A stretch of DNA of 64,000 nt from Cellulophaga sp. BC115SP (GCF_009905545.1 NZ_JAAALB010000001.1:186001-250000), one strand, 5' to 3'. Counted from the stretch's first letter, positions 1-10,707 are shown. Numbers and translations: made by a program. The notes: generated by a model not told the origin, from the letters alone.

Positions 1-72
1 AACCTTTTTTGCCTAATGCCTACGGCTTATACCCTAAAGCCTATTAATGAAATTTTATATTACATTAATACT
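1..72. repeat. partial copy of the GCCTACGGCTTA dispersed repeat
   Basis: The first 70 bases carry TGCCTAATGCCTACGGCTTA followed by a CCCTAAAGCCTATTAATG segment. The same words recur near 18.9, 22.9, 25.7 and 36.7 kb and in the tandem array at 60.7-61.2 kb. The copy is cut by the window edge. It lies just beyond the 3' end of the aminotransferase gene. Confidence 0.6.
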
Positions 73-74
73 TT

Positions 75-1346
75 TTACATTTTAGCCAATTGCTTCAAAG
101 CCTCTACAAAAGCATCCAAATCTTTGGTAGTAATGTATAAATGAGGCGTCACTCTTACCCCAAAAACTCCTGCGTAACCGATAGCTACGGTAAAAATTTT
201 ATATTCTTCCATTAGTTTTTTAGCCAAGTCCGCAGGGTTCATTCCTTTGATTCCTACATTGGCAATTCCACAGGCTCTATGTGACTCCTCCGGCGTATTA
301 ACCATAATATTAGGAATATCCCTAACCTTCGAAGTCCAATATTCTTGTAGATATCGTAGTCTCGCCTCTTTTCTAGTAATCCCTATCATATTATGAAATT
401 CGATAGCATCTACAATCGCCAAGTCTGTAGCCACAGGATGCGTACCCGTATGATTGAGTTTTCTAATATCCTCGTCGTTATAACCCATATCGCCAATCAT
501 TTGCCAAACGGGTTTTATTTTATCTTTTCTAACATACAAAATACCCGCCCCTAGAGGGTTTCCCAGCCATTTGTGCAAACTACTTCCATAGTAATCTACG
601 CCTCCCAAATCGCCTATTTTAAAGTTCAAATGAGCAAAAGCATGAGCGCCATCCACCATTACCTCCACTCCATGTCGATGTGCCATTTCAGTGATTTTTT
701 TAATGGGTAAAATTTGCCCAGTAATATTGATCAAATGACAAACCATAAATAAGCGAGTTTTGGGCGTAATTGCTTTTTCGTAAACCTCCACAATTTCCTC
801 GTCTGATTTGGGATGTAAGGGCACTGAAATTACCTTATTTGTCAAGCCATGGCGTTTGGCTTGGAGCTTAAACATATCTAACATAGCGCCGTAATCATGT
901 TCTGCCATGAGTGCTTCATCGCCTGTTTTCCAATCAAAACCTGCAATAATGGTATCGAGCGATTCTGTGGTATTTCTGGTAATTATTAACTCTTCGTGCG
1001 AACAACCCAACAACTCAGCTAGTTTTTTTCGAGAAATCATTTTATCATCAAACTGACGAGTTCGCATATAATATGAGGATACTTTATTGACAGCCTGAAT
1101 ATGTGCCAAATATTTTTGCATCACTGGTTTGGAAGCCATGGAATAATAGCCATTTTCCAAATGAATAAAGTCTTTAGGCACATCATAAGCTTCTCGAATT
1201 TTTATCCAAAACTGTTCATCTTCTGCCAATTTTTCCGCAGGAATATGCTTATGAAGTTGTATTAAATCTGATAAATTAGTTTGCGATAAAACGGCGACAC
1301 CTGTAAGGTTTTTAAGAAACTGACGTTTGGAGAGATAAGATTTCAT
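75..1346 (-). CDS. class V aminotransferase-fold PLP enzyme, exported
   Basis: 423 residues. The fold is that of class V aminotransferases, the group containing isopenicillin-N epimerase and cysteine desulfurases. The motif VDGAHAFAH supplies the PLP-pyridine aspartate (about D232), and SLHKWLGNPLG holds the likely Schiff-base lysine (about K259). The N-terminus (SKRQFLKNLTGVAVL) resembles a Tat-type or lipid-anchored leader with KR in place of RR, so export is inferred. The substrate cannot be told from sequence; epimerase or desulfurase/lyase chemistry is possible. It converges on no gene in the window, and its start faces the plus-strand fucosidase across a repeat-bearing spacer. Confidence 0.8.
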   Translation of the reverse strand: MKSYLSKRQFLKNLTGVAVLSQTNLSDLIQLHKHIPAEKLAEDEQFWIKIREAYDVPKDFIHLENGYYSMASKPVMQKYLAHIQAVNKVSSYYMRTRQFDDKMISRKKLAELLGCSHEELIITRNTTESLDTIIAGFDWKTGDEALMAEHDYGAMLDMFKLQAKRHGLTNKVISVPLHPKSDEEIVEVYEKAITPKTRLFMVCHLINITGQILPIKKITEMAHRHGVEVMVDGAHAFAHLNFKIGDLGGVDYYGSSLHKWLGNPLGAGILYVRKDKIKPVWQMIGDMGYNDEDIRKLNHTGTHPVATDLAIVDAIEFHNMIGITRKEARLRYLQEYWTSKVRDIPNIMVNTPEESHRACGIANVGIKGMNPADLAKKLMEEYKIFTVAIGYAGVFGVRVTPHLYITTKDLDAFVEALKQLAKM

Positions 1347-1522
1347 ACGTTTGTTGAAAATTAATTGAATTATGTAAGACGTTAATGGTATATAAGTTAG
1401 CGGATTATACGATTAACTAATAACATCTTTTACTTTCTTTCTAAAAAAGATAAGTAAAGAAAACGAAATGAGTATAAGTAATGAGGAGATTTACTATATA
1501 GAAAGTGATTTATAATTAGGAC

Positions 1523-1664
1523 TGTACGAAGGATTCCAAACTATTGCAGATTTCTGATTTCGGAAATAAAGTAAAATGACTTTATTTTTAACAAAATATA
1601 TAACCTTGCACTTCCGAAATCCAACATCCGAAATCCGAAATAAATGGTTTTGATAATCCTTCTC
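1523..1664. repeat. MITE-like nested inverted repeat, copy 1
   Basis: Outer ends GTACGAAGGATT and AATCCTTCTC are imperfect inverted repeats. Inside them lie arms GATTTCGGAAATAAAGT and TTCCGAAATCC. Related copies are at 11954-12082, 12119-12192, 24290-24448 and, inverted, 26701-26804. It has no coding capacity and sits immediately upstream of the fucosidase gene. Confidence 0.6.
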
Positions 1665-1721
1665 ACTACTAATTTATTATTGCTATTTCATTATCACATT
1701 CCCAATTTAATTAAAAACTGT

Positions 1722-3821
1722 ATGACCTTTAAAAGTATTATTACCTCTCAGATAGCCAGTTTTTGTCTTACCACAGCACTGATATCCTCCTATTCAAGCA
1801 TCAGTATTTCCCAAAATATTCCACAGGCTGTAGGACCCGTTCCTACCGAAAACCAGCTCAAATGGCAGGAAATGGAATATTATGCTTTCGTACACTTTTC
1901 GACCAATACTTATACCAATCAAGAATGGGGATTTGGTGACGATGATCCAAAGATTTTTAATCCCACACAATTAGATTGCCGTCAGTGGGCTAGAGTATGT
2001 AAAGAAGCAGGTATGAAAGGCATTATCATCACGGCAAAACACCATTCTGGATTTTGTTTGTGGCCTTCTAAATACACAGAATATTCAGTAAAAAATTCTC
2101 CTTGGAAAAATGGAAAAGGTGATATTGTAGGCGATTTGGCAAAAGCTTGTAAAGAATATGGCTTAAAAATGGGCATCTACCTTTCGCCTTGGGATAGAAA
2201 CTTTGCTGACTATGGTAAGCCAGAATACATTACATATTTCAGAAATCAATTACGAGAATTAATGACCCAATACGGAGATATTTTCGAAATTTGGTTTGAT
2301 GGTGCTAATGGCGGCGATGGCTATTATGGTGGTAGCAGAGGAACTCGCAAAATTGACCGAAAAACCTATTATGATTGGTCAAATACCTATAAACTTATTC
2401 GTGATTTACAACCTAAAATCGTGATTTGGAACGACGGTGGCGACCGTGCCGACCTCCGTTGGGTGGGTACAGAAGAAGGATATGTAGGTGAAAAAAATTG
2501 GAGTTTACTCAACGCCAAAGGTGATGTGCCTGAGGATATGCTACGTCATGGCGTAGAAAACGGCGAAGTATGGGTACCAGGAGAAGTGAATACTTCGACC
2601 CGACCAGGTTGGTTTTATCATGAATACGAAGATAGTCGTGTCAAAACACTGCCCGACTTAATGAATACTTATCATCACTCCATCGGTAGAAATGGGACTT
2701 TGTTACTCAATTTTCCTATTGACAAAAGAGGTTTAATTCATGAAAATGATGAAAAAGCGGTAAAAGCCTTGGCAAAAGCTGTAAAAGATGCTTACTCTGT
2801 AAATTTGGCACTAAACAAAAAAGCAAGCGCGACGAACATTCGAGAAAATGCCTTAATGTTTAATGCCTCTAAAGCTTTGGATGGTAGCAAGAATACCTAT
2901 TGGGCAACTGATGAAGGTATCACAAATGCCTCTATGACAATAGATTTGGGTAAACCAACGCTCTTCAATCGCTTTATGGCACAAGAATTTATTCGCTTGG
3001 GGCAACGAGTAAAATCTTTTAAAGTAGAAGCTCTTGTTAATGGCAATTGGAAAGAGTTAGCCCAACAAACTACCATTGGCTACAAGCGAATTCTCATTTT
3101 TCCAACAATTAAAGCCAGTAAAGTTCGCTTCACGATTTTGGATGCCAAAGCCTGTCCACTGATTTCGAACATTGGTATTTTTAATGCTCCACAAATTCTT
3201 ACCGCACCAAGTATTACAAGAAACCAAGCAGGAGAAGTAAGCATCAAAGCCGATGACCCAGAATCACTTGTGTATTATACACTCGACGGAAGTATTCCAA
3301 CCACGAAATCAGCAAAATATACTGGAACTATTCAAACCAATGGCAAAACAACAGTAAAAGCCATAGCAGTGGAAGCCAGTACTAAAAAGAGTTCGGAGAC
3401 AGCTGAGGAAAAGTTTGATATTGTAAAAAAGGACTGGAAAATTGTTGGTATCGCAGATGAAAAAGCGTATAAAGTAATCGATGGGAATTCTCATACAGCT
3501 TGGTATCAAGCTAAAACACAAGCACTACCAGCCGATTTGATTATTGATTTAGGAAAAGAAGTTACCCTTACTGGATTTAAATATTTACCGTGGCAAAGTA
3601 CAGATGGGGTCATTGCAAAATATCAATTTTCTGTTTCTTTAGACGGTAATAATTGGACGGTTGTAAACGAAGGAGAATTTTCAAATATTAAAAATAATCC
3701 TCTTTTACAGGTGAAAACCTTTGCTCCTAGTAATGCCAAGTTTATTAGGTTTACGGCTTTAAAAAATACGAAAAACGATAACTGGGCAGGCTATGCCGAA
3801 TTAGATGTGATAACGAAGTAG
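1722..3821 (+). CDS. secreted GH29 alpha-L-fucosidase with F5/8C and chitobiase-C-like domains
   Basis: The frame is open from 1644, but the ATG at 1722 places a normal signal peptide (MTFKSIITSQIASFCLTTAL) at the N-terminus, so I start there (699 residues). The GH29 catalytic barrel spans roughly residues 35-365. EIWFDGANGG contains the nucleophile aspartate (about D193), and AKHHSGFCLWPS is the usual substrate-site motif. Residues about 370-490 look like a discoidin/F5-8C carbohydrate-binding module. A short chitobiase-type beta domain (YYTLDGSIPTT) follows, then a second F5/8C-like module at the C-terminus. It should release alpha-linked fucose from glycans outside the cytoplasm. It stands alone: no SusC/D pair is nearby. 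Confidence 0.88.
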   Translation: MTFKSIITSQIASFCLTTALISSYSSISISQNIPQAVGPVPTENQLKWQEMEYYAFVHFSTNTYTNQEWGFGDDDPKIFNPTQLDCRQWARVCKEAGMKGIIITAKHHSGFCLWPSKYTEYSVKNSPWKNGKGDIVGDLAKACKEYGLKMGIYLSPWDRNFADYGKPEYITYFRNQLRELMTQYGDIFEIWFDGANGGDGYYGGSRGTRKIDRKTYYDWSNTYKLIRDLQPKIVIWNDGGDRADLRWVGTEEGYVGEKNWSLLNAKGDVPEDMLRHGVENGEVWVPGEVNTSTRPGWFYHEYEDSRVKTLPDLMNTYHHSIGRNGTLLLNFPIDKRGLIHENDEKAVKALAKAVKDAYSVNLALNKKASATNIRENALMFNASKALDGSKNTYWATDEGITNASMTIDLGKPTLFNRFMAQEFIRLGQRVKSFKVEALVNGNWKELAQQTTIGYKRILIFPTIKASKVRFTILDAKACPLISNIGIFNAPQILTAPSITRNQAGEVSIKADDPESLVYYTLDGSIPTTKSAKYTGTIQTNGKTTVKAIAVEASTKKSSETAEEKFDIVKKDWKIVGIADEKAYKVIDGNSHTAWYQAKTQALPADLIIDLGKEVTLTGFKYLPWQSTDGVIAKYQFSVSLDGNNWTVVNEGEFSNIKNNPLLQVKTFAPSNAKFIRFTALKNTKNDNWAGYAELDVITK

Positions 3822-3831
3822 ACATCTCTAA

Positions 3832-3915
3832 TTGAGTGATTGAGTGGTTTAGTGAATGAGTGATTATTTTAAGATACATTAAATAATCACTCATTCTCTA
3901 AATCACAAATCACTA
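3832..3915. repeat. GAGTGATTGAGTG / CACTCATTC inverted repeat
   Basis: Between the convergent fucosidase and ftsK genes, runs of GAGTGATTGAGTGGTTTAG are followed by AATCACTCATTCTCTAAATC, giving an imperfect stem that could terminate on both strands. The same GAGTGATTGAGTG words appear at about 10.6, 24.25 and 36.48 kb. Confidence 0.5.
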
Positions 3916-3921
3916 AATTAC

Positions 3922-6483
3922 TTATAAATCTCTCAACATTTTTTCAAGTGCATCTAAGTCTTTTATATATACTTCACGAGCTTTGGATCCTTCAAACGGA
4001 CCTACAACACCCGCTTTTTCAAGTTGATCGATGATACGTCCCGCACGATTATAACCCAATTTTAAACGACGTTGAATAAGTGAAGTAGAACCTTGTTGGT
4101 GGGTAACTATCAACCTTGCTGCTTCTTCGAAATATTCATCTTTATCTTTAGAGTCAAAATCACCTTTTTCGTTTCCACCACCAGAATCACCCTCAAATTC
4201 AGGTAATAAATATGCTGAATCGTAGCCACTTTGCTCGCCAATATATTCACAAACATCTTCTACCTCTGGCGTATCCACAAAAGCACACTGTAAACGAATA
4301 ATATCAGAACCCGTCGAAAGTAGCATATCTCCCATTCCGACTAATTGTTCGGCTCCACCTGTATCCAAAATAGTTCTTGAGTCAATTTTAGATGTCACTT
4401 TAAACGACAAACGAGCTGGGAAGTTAGCCTTGATTGTACCCGTAATAACGTTTACCGATGGACGCTGTGTGGCAATAACCAAGTGTATTCCGATAGCACG
4501 AGCCAACTGCGCCAAACGAGCAATAGGTTGTTCCACTTCCTTACCTGCTGTCATCATCAAGTCGGCAAGCTCATCGACTACCAACACGATATAAGGCATA
4601 AAATAGTGTCCTTTATCTGGATTTAATCGGCGATTGACAAACTTGGCGTTATATTCTTTAAGGTTACGGCAACCTGCATCTTTCAACAGATTGTAACGAT
4701 TATCCATCTCGATACACAAGGAATTGAGAGTATTTACCACCTTTTTGGTATCAGTAATAATCGCCTCGGCTGCATTTGGAAGCATGGCCAAGAAATGACG
4801 TTCAATTTTGTTGAAAAGCGTTAATTCCACCTTTTTAGGATCCACCAACACAAACTTTAGTTGCGAAGGATGCTTTTTATACAACAAAGACGTCAGAATC
4901 ATGTTCAATCCTACCGACTTACCCTGACCTGTTGCCCCTGCCATCAAAAGGTGAGGCATTTTGGCAAGGTCGGTCATAAATATGTCATTACTAATCGTTT
5001 TACCTAATACAATTGGCAAATCAGCGGTTGATTTTTGGAATTTTTCTGAGCCAATCACCATTTTTACAGGTACCATTTCCCTGTTTTTATTTGGCACCTC
5101 GATACCAATCGTACCCTTTCCTGGAATAGGCGCAATAATACGAATTCCTAAGGCTGCCAGTGCTAAGGAAATATCATCCTCAAGGTTTTTGATTTTCGAA
5201 ATTCGAACCCCAGCATCAGGAATAATTTCATAAAGCGTTACTGTTGGTCCAATTGTAGCCTTAATATCGGCAATCCCAATTCCATAATGTCCAAGAGTAT
5301 CAACAATCTTATTCGAATTAGCCTTCAATTCTTCTTGCGAAACCTGTGCTTTCCCCATGTCATAATCTTTCAACAAAGAAACGGATGGGAACTGATAATT
5401 AGGTAAATCTAGCGTAGGGTCGTATAAACCAAATCGTTTTACTAACTCATCACTAGCTTCGTCTTTTGATGTTTCTGTAACAGGAATATCCTCCTCGATT
5501 TCGTCGATTGTCTCAGGTAAATCTCCTTCCAAGGTATTTTCTATGGTCAACGAGACTTCTTTTCTAGCAGTACTCGCAGGGCTAATTGTTTGAGCTGGTG
5601 TATTGGCTTTTGCCTCTACAATTGGTGGCAAATATGGTCTGATACTCTCTTCATCAGCATTATCTTCTCTTGTCAGCAAATCATCATCCTCAAACTCTGG
5701 CTCTGGTACTCTTAAAGTATTCTTTGTATTTTTAGCTGTATTTTCAAGATCATCCCTTACCCTGCGAATATTTTTGGCTTGGCTAATATCATCTGCATTT
5801 TGCTCTTCGTTGGTCTCTGTTTCGGGTTCGGCAGGAGCTAATAACCTTTCCATAAATTCCACTAAAACCTCAGTTCCGTAGAAAAACGAGATAAAGAGTA
5901 TGAGCAGAAATAATATTACAAAAATCGTAAAAGGTCCCATGAGACTATCCATATATTCGTTGAGATAGTAGCCCATTCCTCCACACAAATCGCTCCAGTT
6001 GTCGGCAATATGAAATGTGTAAACCCAAAAGCCTAGGAAGGTACTTCCCCACAAAATACCAAAAATAGAAAGTTTGGTAAACCTTTCTAAATTAACAAGG
6101 CTTCGTTTTAGTCCGATTTGTACTCCCGTAAAAAATGTCATTGGCACTAACCAAAAAGCCGAAACTCCAAAGTAGCGAAGTACTAAAAGGTCAGCTAATT
6201 TTGCACCAAATACCCCAAAAAAGTTTTTGGTTTTCTTACCTGTTTCTGCCAAACTCGACAAAGAGTTATGTATCTCACTTTGATCTGCTTTACCTGTAAA
6301 AAGGTGCGAAAAAAATGAGAAAAACATAAATACGGAAAACAACACCAAAACACCACCAATCAGTAAACGGGCACGTTCAACACCTGAGCCACCAAAATCT
6401 AATTTGAATGGGCTTGGTGAAGCTGAACGAGCTTTTTCCTTAGGTCGGTTTTGCTCAGGATCTTTGGGAATATTTCTAGCCAT
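3922..6483 (-). CDS. ftsK: DNA translocase FtsK
   Basis: 853 residues. Several N-terminal hydrophobic segments (about residues 35-200) anchor the protein. A charged, low-complexity linker follows. The C-terminal motor has a Walker A motif (GATGQGKSVGLN, about residue 515) and Walker B (VLVVDELADLM). The last 70 residues form the winged-helix gamma domain (GSTSLIQRRLKLGYNRAGR) that reads KOPS-like sequences. The protein pumps chromosomal DNA at the division septum for XerCD dimer resolution. Length and domain order are normal for a Bacteroidota FtsK/SpoIIIE protein. Confidence 0.95.
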   Translation of the reverse strand: MARNIPKDPEQNRPKEKARSASPSPFKLDFGGSGVERARLLIGGVLVLFSVFMFFSFFSHLFTGKADQSEIHNSLSSLAETGKKTKNFFGVFGAKLADLLVLRYFGVSAFWLVPMTFFTGVQIGLKRSLVNLERFTKLSIFGILWGSTFLGFWVYTFHIADNWSDLCGGMGYYLNEYMDSLMGPFTIFVILFLLILFISFFYGTEVLVEFMERLLAPAEPETETNEEQNADDISQAKNIRRVRDDLENTAKNTKNTLRVPEPEFEDDDLLTREDNADEESIRPYLPPIVEAKANTPAQTISPASTARKEVSLTIENTLEGDLPETIDEIEEDIPVTETSKDEASDELVKRFGLYDPTLDLPNYQFPSVSLLKDYDMGKAQVSQEELKANSNKIVDTLGHYGIGIADIKATIGPTVTLYEIIPDAGVRISKIKNLEDDISLALAALGIRIIAPIPGKGTIGIEVPNKNREMVPVKMVIGSEKFQKSTADLPIVLGKTISNDIFMTDLAKMPHLLMAGATGQGKSVGLNMILTSLLYKKHPSQLKFVLVDPKKVELTLFNKIERHFLAMLPNAAEAIITDTKKVVNTLNSLCIEMDNRYNLLKDAGCRNLKEYNAKFVNRRLNPDKGHYFMPYIVLVVDELADLMMTAGKEVEQPIARLAQLARAIGIHLVIATQRPSVNVITGTIKANFPARLSFKVTSKIDSRTILDTGGAEQLVGMGDMLLSTGSDIIRLQCAFVDTPEVEDVCEYIGEQSGYDSAYLLPEFEGDSGGGNEKGDFDSKDKDEYFEEAARLIVTHQQGSTSLIQRRLKLGYNRAGRIIDQLEKAGVVGPFEGSKAREVYIKDLDALEKMLRDL

Positions 6484-6756
6484 AACATTTTAAATATTTC
6501 GAAGGGTATTCACTCTTCGAAAGGATGATTTGTGACTTAACAAAATCTCAAATCGGATTAGAGTAAGGAAACTACCATGAGTGCAGAGTTAAGAGTGATG
6601 AGTTTTGAGTTGAATTTTAGTAACAACTTGCCTCAAAATCAAATTAGTTCTACACAATTCTTTAAGGAAACAAAACAGTTCTTTTACAGATCGGAAGAGA
6701 AGAAATCAGTCATACTTTACACTAACGCCTTATGCCTCATTGCCTGAACCCTTTAC

Positions 6757-7782
6757 TTACTTCTTCGCTAAATAACGATTAATTCTACTTACTAGCCCTG
6801 GACCTTCGTAAATAAAACCTGTATATACTTGAACCAAATCAGCACCAGCGTTTAGTTTTTCTTCAGCATCTTCAGGAGAATGAATACCTCCCACACCAAT
6901 GATAGGGAACGCTTTTCCTGATTTTTGTGATAAATAACGAATCACTTCTGTTGAGCGTTTGGTTACGGGTTTTCCACTCAACCCTCCCATTTCTTTGACT
7001 AATTCCTCAGAAGATTGTAAGCCCTCTCTCGAAATAGTAGTATTGGTGGCAATCACTCCCGCAATTTTAGTTTCTTGTACAATTTCAATAATATCGTCCA
7101 ATTGTGATTCGGTCAAATCTGGTGCAATTTTCAACAAAATTGGCTTTTGTTTCGGACGACGTTCATTATCTTTTTGCAAAGTTTGTAATAAATCCTTCAA
7201 GGGTTCTTTCTCTTGCAAAGCTCTCAAATTTGGCGTATTGGGCGAGCTTACATTTACCACAAAATAATCAACCACATCAAAGAGTTCATTGAAGCAAATC
7301 ATATAATCATTCACCGCTTCCTCGTTTGGTGTTACTTTATTTTTACCAATATTTCCACCAATCAATACGTTGCTATTACGCTTTTTCAAACGAGCTGCTG
7401 CCTCCTTTACGCCATCGTTATTAAAACCCATTCGGTTAATTAACGCTTCATCAGCTTTCAAACGAAACAAACGAGGTTTGTCGTTGCCAGGCTGAGGCTT
7501 GGGAGTAAGGGTACCTATTTCTACAAAGCCAAAACCCATCGCAGAAAGCTCGTCTACAAGCACTGCATTTTTATCCAAACCTGCTGCCAAGCCAACTGGA
7601 TTTTTGAATTTGAGTCCAAAAACTGTCTTTTCCAAAGCAGGGTTTTCATACTGATAGATGGCTTTGAAAATGGTTGGAAAAAAAGGGATTTTGAATAATG
7701 CCTTTATTAAATCAAAAGTAAAATAGTGAGCCTTCTCAGCATCAAAACGGAATAAGAGTGGCTGTAAAAAAAGTTTATACAT
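6757..7782 (-). CDS. pyrD: dihydroorotate dehydrogenase (quinone), class 2
   Basis: 341 residues, the usual length for class 2 enzymes. The N-terminus has the amphipathic membrane-associating helices. The barrel shows [19 protein letters not shown] for FMN binding, and [14 protein letters not shown] with the catalytic serine typical of class 2. GVGGI and the C-terminal [11 protein letters not shown] phosphate-binding loop are intact. The enzyme oxidises dihydroorotate to orotate in pyrimidine synthesis and passes electrons to quinone. It is monocistronic here; other pyr genes are not adjacent. Confidence 0.96.
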   Translation of the reverse strand: MYKLFLQPLLFRFDAEKAHYFTFDLIKALFKIPFFPTIFKAIYQYENPALEKTVFGLKFKNPVGLAAGLDKNAVLVDELSAMGFGFVEIGTLTPKPQPGNDKPRLFRLKADEALINRMGFNNDGVKEAAARLKKRNSNVLIGGNIGKNKVTPNEEAVNDYMICFNELFDVVDYFVVNVSSPNTPNLRALQEKEPLKDLLQTLQKDNERRPKQKPILLKIAPDLTESQLDDIIEIVQETKIAGVIATNTTISREGLQSSEELVKEMGGLSGKPVTKRSTEVIRYLSQKSGKAFPIIGVGGIHSPEDAEEKLNAGADLVQVYTGFIYEGPGLVSRINRYLAKK

Positions 7783-7870
7783 TGTATTGTCAGAATCTGC
7801 GCCCGTATCTGTAGGATTGGAGGACTTTTTAAGATTTATTACAATGACAAAATTACAAAAAGGGCAAACA

Positions 7871-7907
7871 AAAACCTCACAGCTTTTGGATTTAGCTATG
7901 AGGTTTT
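7871..7907. terminator. intrinsic terminator after the LolA-like gene
   Basis: Stem AAAACCTCA / TGAGGTTTT, extended by AGC/GCT after one mismatch, with flanking A and T tracts. On the minus strand it lies about 80 bases past the stop of the LolA-like gene. Confidence 0.7.
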
Positions 7908-7985
7908 GAAATTGTTTTGGTCAAATAGAAAAGTTTTTCCTCATTCATCGATTCAAATTTGAATGAGTTGGTAAATTTCTCTATT

Positions 7986-8723
7986 TTATTTCTTTGCAGG
8001 CTTTTTGAAAATAGCTTCATCCACACTTGGATTCAACTTAATTGAATCTACTTCCATAGTCATTTGACCTCCACCCATCGGCGATGGAATTTCGGTTGTA
8101 TATGGGAAAATCAAGCCATCTACTGCCTTAAAATTTGAGAAAGACAATTCTATATCTGTATTTTTTGCATTAATCACTCTGTTCGCAGTCGTTTTTACAA
8201 TGTAATATGTCGATGGCGAAACAAATACGTTTGTTACATCTCCATTTTTTTCTGTCAATTTCAAACGATAAGCCTCAACGTTATCTACTTTTTCTTTACC
8301 AACTAATTCTAGTGTAGCTCCTTTTTCAACGTAATCGATGAGTGCTCCTCCAAAGTTCATTTGACCTTTGGTTTGTTTGGTTACTGCATTTGGCAATTCC
8401 TGAGGTTCGCCTGTACCACCCATCATCGTAGGGAGGATTGTCCAACCTTGATCGCCATCTAATGCTGTAATAATTTTTTGCCCCATCACTGATGCTTCAG
8501 TACGAAGTCCTTTTCCAACTAAAATGATAGATTTGGACTCGACTTCCATGCCACCAATCGACATACGATTCTGAATTTCGATACTTTTAATTGCTTTCCA
8601 TTTTTCTACTCCACCTATAGCTTCGATATGCTTTTTTGCAATTTCTTCGGCTGTTTGAGCCATTGATGACACCGTAGTTGCAACAACAACTAGTGCAGAG
8701 ACCAAAAATTTTGAAACCTTCAT
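7986..8723 (-). CDS. LolA-like outer-membrane lipoprotein-sorting / unknown periplasmic protein
   Basis: 245 residues with a clear signal peptide (MKVSKFLVSALVVVATTVSSMAQ). The mature part is a beta-rich sequence like the LolA/LolB fold seen in many Bacteroidota proteins. It opens with TAEEIAKKHIEAIGG and later has the repeated 'K-x-S-I-x-L' and 'Y-x-L-K-L-T' strands of that group. The fold suggests binding of a lipid or lipoprotein tail in the periplasm; the exact ligand is unknown. It is probably not the housekeeping LolA, because such paralogues are common and no lol gene is nearby. A terminator follows it. Confidence 0.7.
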   Translation of the reverse strand: MKVSKFLVSALVVVATTVSSMAQTAEEIAKKHIEAIGGVEKWKAIKSIEIQNRMSIGGMEVESKSIILVGKGLRTEASVMGQKIITALDGDQGWTILPTMMGGTGEPQELPNAVTKQTKGQMNFGGALIDYVEKGATLELVGKEKVDNVEAYRLKLTEKNGDVTNVFVSPSTYYIVKTTANRVINAKNTDIELSFSNFKAVDGLIFPYTTEIPSPMGGGQMTMEVDSIKLNPSVDEAIFKKPAKK

Positions 8724-8757
8724 TTTTTGTTTAGTTTTAGTTAATAAGGTAATAAGT

Positions 8758-8826
8758 ATTAGTGCTGAATTATGAGTTGTGAATTGTGAATGTATTTTTT
8801 AATTATCAACATTTTACATTCATAAT
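8758..8826. repeat. GTGAATTGTGAATG dispersed repeat
   Basis: The unit ATTAGTGCTGAATTATGAGT followed by GTGAATTGTGAATG and AATTATCAACATTTTACAT recurs almost unchanged at 38694-38757. Shorter pieces occur at 11920, 12091 and 26660. It lies upstream of the LolA-like gene. Confidence 0.55.
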
Positions 8827-8986
8827 AAGATTTAACAATTGGGCTTTCGGCAAAAATGTATTCATGATTTATTCAAAATACTATTTAACCTTTTGGCTTA
8901 CCTCAATCAAATCTTTGAGCTCCAATTTACGCTTGAAAGCTACTTTAATTATCTCTACTTATCAAACGGAATTGGGACAGAACGTA

Positions 8987-10219
8987 TTATTCGCTGACAG
9001 ATGGTTGTACTTTCTTTTTGGGAAAAGATAAATACGCAATCACAAGTCCTAGAGCGGCTAACACAGAACCCGAAAAAAACGCTGCTCCAGGAAAATAGAT
9101 AGGAGCCTCGGGTGAAGAGAAATAGCTAAATAAATTAGAGGCAATAATAGGACCTAATATTGAGGTCATACTAAATATACTTGTGATTCCACCTTGTAAC
9201 TCACCTTGCTCATCAGCCCCAACCTGTTGTGTCATGACCGACTGTATGGCAGGTCCTGCGATACCGCCCATGGCAAAGGGCATCATAATGACGTACATCA
9301 TCCAGCCTTTCCAAGCTAGAGAATACAAAAAGAAACCTGTTGACCAAAAAGCTAAACCGACCAAGATGGACTTCTTTTCACCAAGTTTTGGTATAATTTT
9401 TCTACTCAAAAACCCTTGTACAATAGCCACTGCTACACCTGCAAAACCTAATGACAAACCTATCTCGGTTTTGGTCCAGTGAAATACCAATTTGGTATAA
9501 TACGCCCATGTACTAGGATTGGTTTGTCCAGCCAATTGAATGCAGAATAACGCAATAGACAAGCCAAACAATAGAGGATACTTGGTCATGTTCGACAAAG
9601 TTCCAATCGGATTGGAACGACGCCAGTCAAAGGGGCGACGATTTTCTTTGGGTAAAGATTCTGGCAAAATAAAATACCCATAAAGCCAGTTGATTGCGGT
9701 TAGACCTGCCGAAGCAAAAAATGGTAATTTGATGTGAATTTCACCCAAAACACCTCCAATGACAGGACCAATAATAAAACCGAGACCAAATGCAGCACCG
9801 ACCATTCCAAAATTTTTTGCACGATCTTCTGGTTTGGTAATATCAGCAATATACGCACTTGCAGTGGTGAAGCTCGCTCCTGTAACGCCTGCAATCAAAC
9901 GACCGACAAATAACCAAGTAATATTGGGTGCAAAAGCCAACAAAAGATAGTCGACAGAAAAGCCCAGTAAGGATGCCAGAATAATAGGACGACGACCATA
10001 TTGGTCGCTCAAACCGCCTATAACAGGCGATAACAAAAATTGCATAACCGCATAAGATGCCATTAGCATTGAACCATAAATAGCAGCATTGGAGGTTCCC
10101 CCTCCTACAAACTCCTCAATTAAGTCTGGTAAAATCGGGATAATAATGCCTATACCAAGAACATCAATGAGCATTGTGATAAAAATAAAAATAATTGCAG
10201 GGTTGCGTTTGTCCGACAT
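8987..10219 (-). CDS. MFS drug-type exporter (TetA/TCR-like, 12 TM)
   Basis: 410 residues and about 12 hydrophobic segments. The motif between TM2 and TM3 ([18 protein letters not shown]) is the MFS motif [19 protein letters not shown] in TM4-5 and [10 protein letters not shown] match motif C of proton antiporters, as in TetA and multidrug exporters of the DHA1 group. Function is drug or metabolite export driven by protons; the substrate is unknown, and the gene is probably not a dedicated tetracycline determinant. It stands alone between long spacers, and no regulator is adjacent. Confidence 0.88.
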   Translation of the reverse strand: MSDKRNPAIIFIFITMLIDVLGIGIIIPILPDLIEEFVGGGTSNAAIYGSMLMASYAVMQFLLSPVIGGLSDQYGRRPIILASLLGFSVDYLLLAFAPNITWLFVGRLIAGVTGASFTTASAYIADITKPEDRAKNFGMVGAAFGLGFIIGPVIGGVLGEIHIKLPFFASAGLTAINWLYGYFILPESLPKENRRPFDWRRSNPIGTLSNMTKYPLLFGLSIALFCIQLAGQTNPSTWAYYTKLVFHWTKTEIGLSLGFAGVAVAIVQGFLSRKIIPKLGEKKSILVGLAFWSTGFFLYSLAWKGWMMYVIMMPFAMGGIAGPAIQSVMTQQVGADEQGELQGGITSIFSMTSILGPIIASNLFSYFSSPEAPIYFPGAAFFSGSVLAALGLVIAYLSFPKKKVQPSVSE

Positions 10220-10575
10220 AACGACGAAGTGTTTAGCGATTGTTTAAGGTTTTTCAGGACATCAACTTTTTATCAGACAATACATCACTATGATAGCATG
10301 AATTACCGCATCACTCAGCATGATAGTTTTTCATGAGACCATAAGTACACTGTCTGAAAATAAGAAAGTCAATAATTACCGAAAATGTATTATAAAAGAA
10401 TGTTCGAAAGGGCATTTTCGCTGTCAGAAGCCAGCTAATAGGTGTACTAGATAGGGTTATCCAATGCCTACACCAAATCTTAGAGGAAATTGTTAATTCA
10501 TAATATGTTGGTTTTGAAAACCCTGCAAGATAGGTGTTTTTGTAGAAAAAGGCAAAATATGAGGTATTACTATAT
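10220..10575. other. gene-free spacer
   Basis: No convincing reading frame. It contains a local imperfect duplication of ATCACTATGATAGCATGAAT against GCATCACTCAGCATGATAG near 10285-10330. The promoter of the MFS gene should be here, but I see no clear TAnnTTTG box. Confidence 0.4.
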
Positions 10576-10690
10576 TGAGTGATTTTGTTGTGGTTGAGCG
10601 AATGAGTGGTTATTTTAAAAATCTGTATTCTAGTGGTAGAGACGCAATGCTTACGTCTTAAGTTGAGTCATCCCAAGTTTTGACATTTGG
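10576..10690. repeat. composite GAGTGATT / GAGACGCAATGC repeat, copy 1
   Basis: TTGAGTGATT words are followed by TAGTGGTAGAGACGCAATGC and a GTCTTAAGTTGAGT tail. The same order is found at 36476-36565, again directly before a terminator-like hairpin. The partial tail AGTCTTAAGAGTT precedes the hairpin at 22954. Confidence 0.6.
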
Positions 10691-10707
10691 GTTATTTACC
10701 AACTGTT

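Noticed and set aside
1644-1721. N-terminal extension of the fucosidase frame
   Set aside because: The ATG at 1722 gives a normal signal peptide; the extra 26 residues overlap a repeat element.
8987-10219. Tetracycline-resistance gene tetA
   Set aside because: The MFS motifs fit, but chromosomal DHA1 exporters share them; no tetR or mobile element is adjacent.
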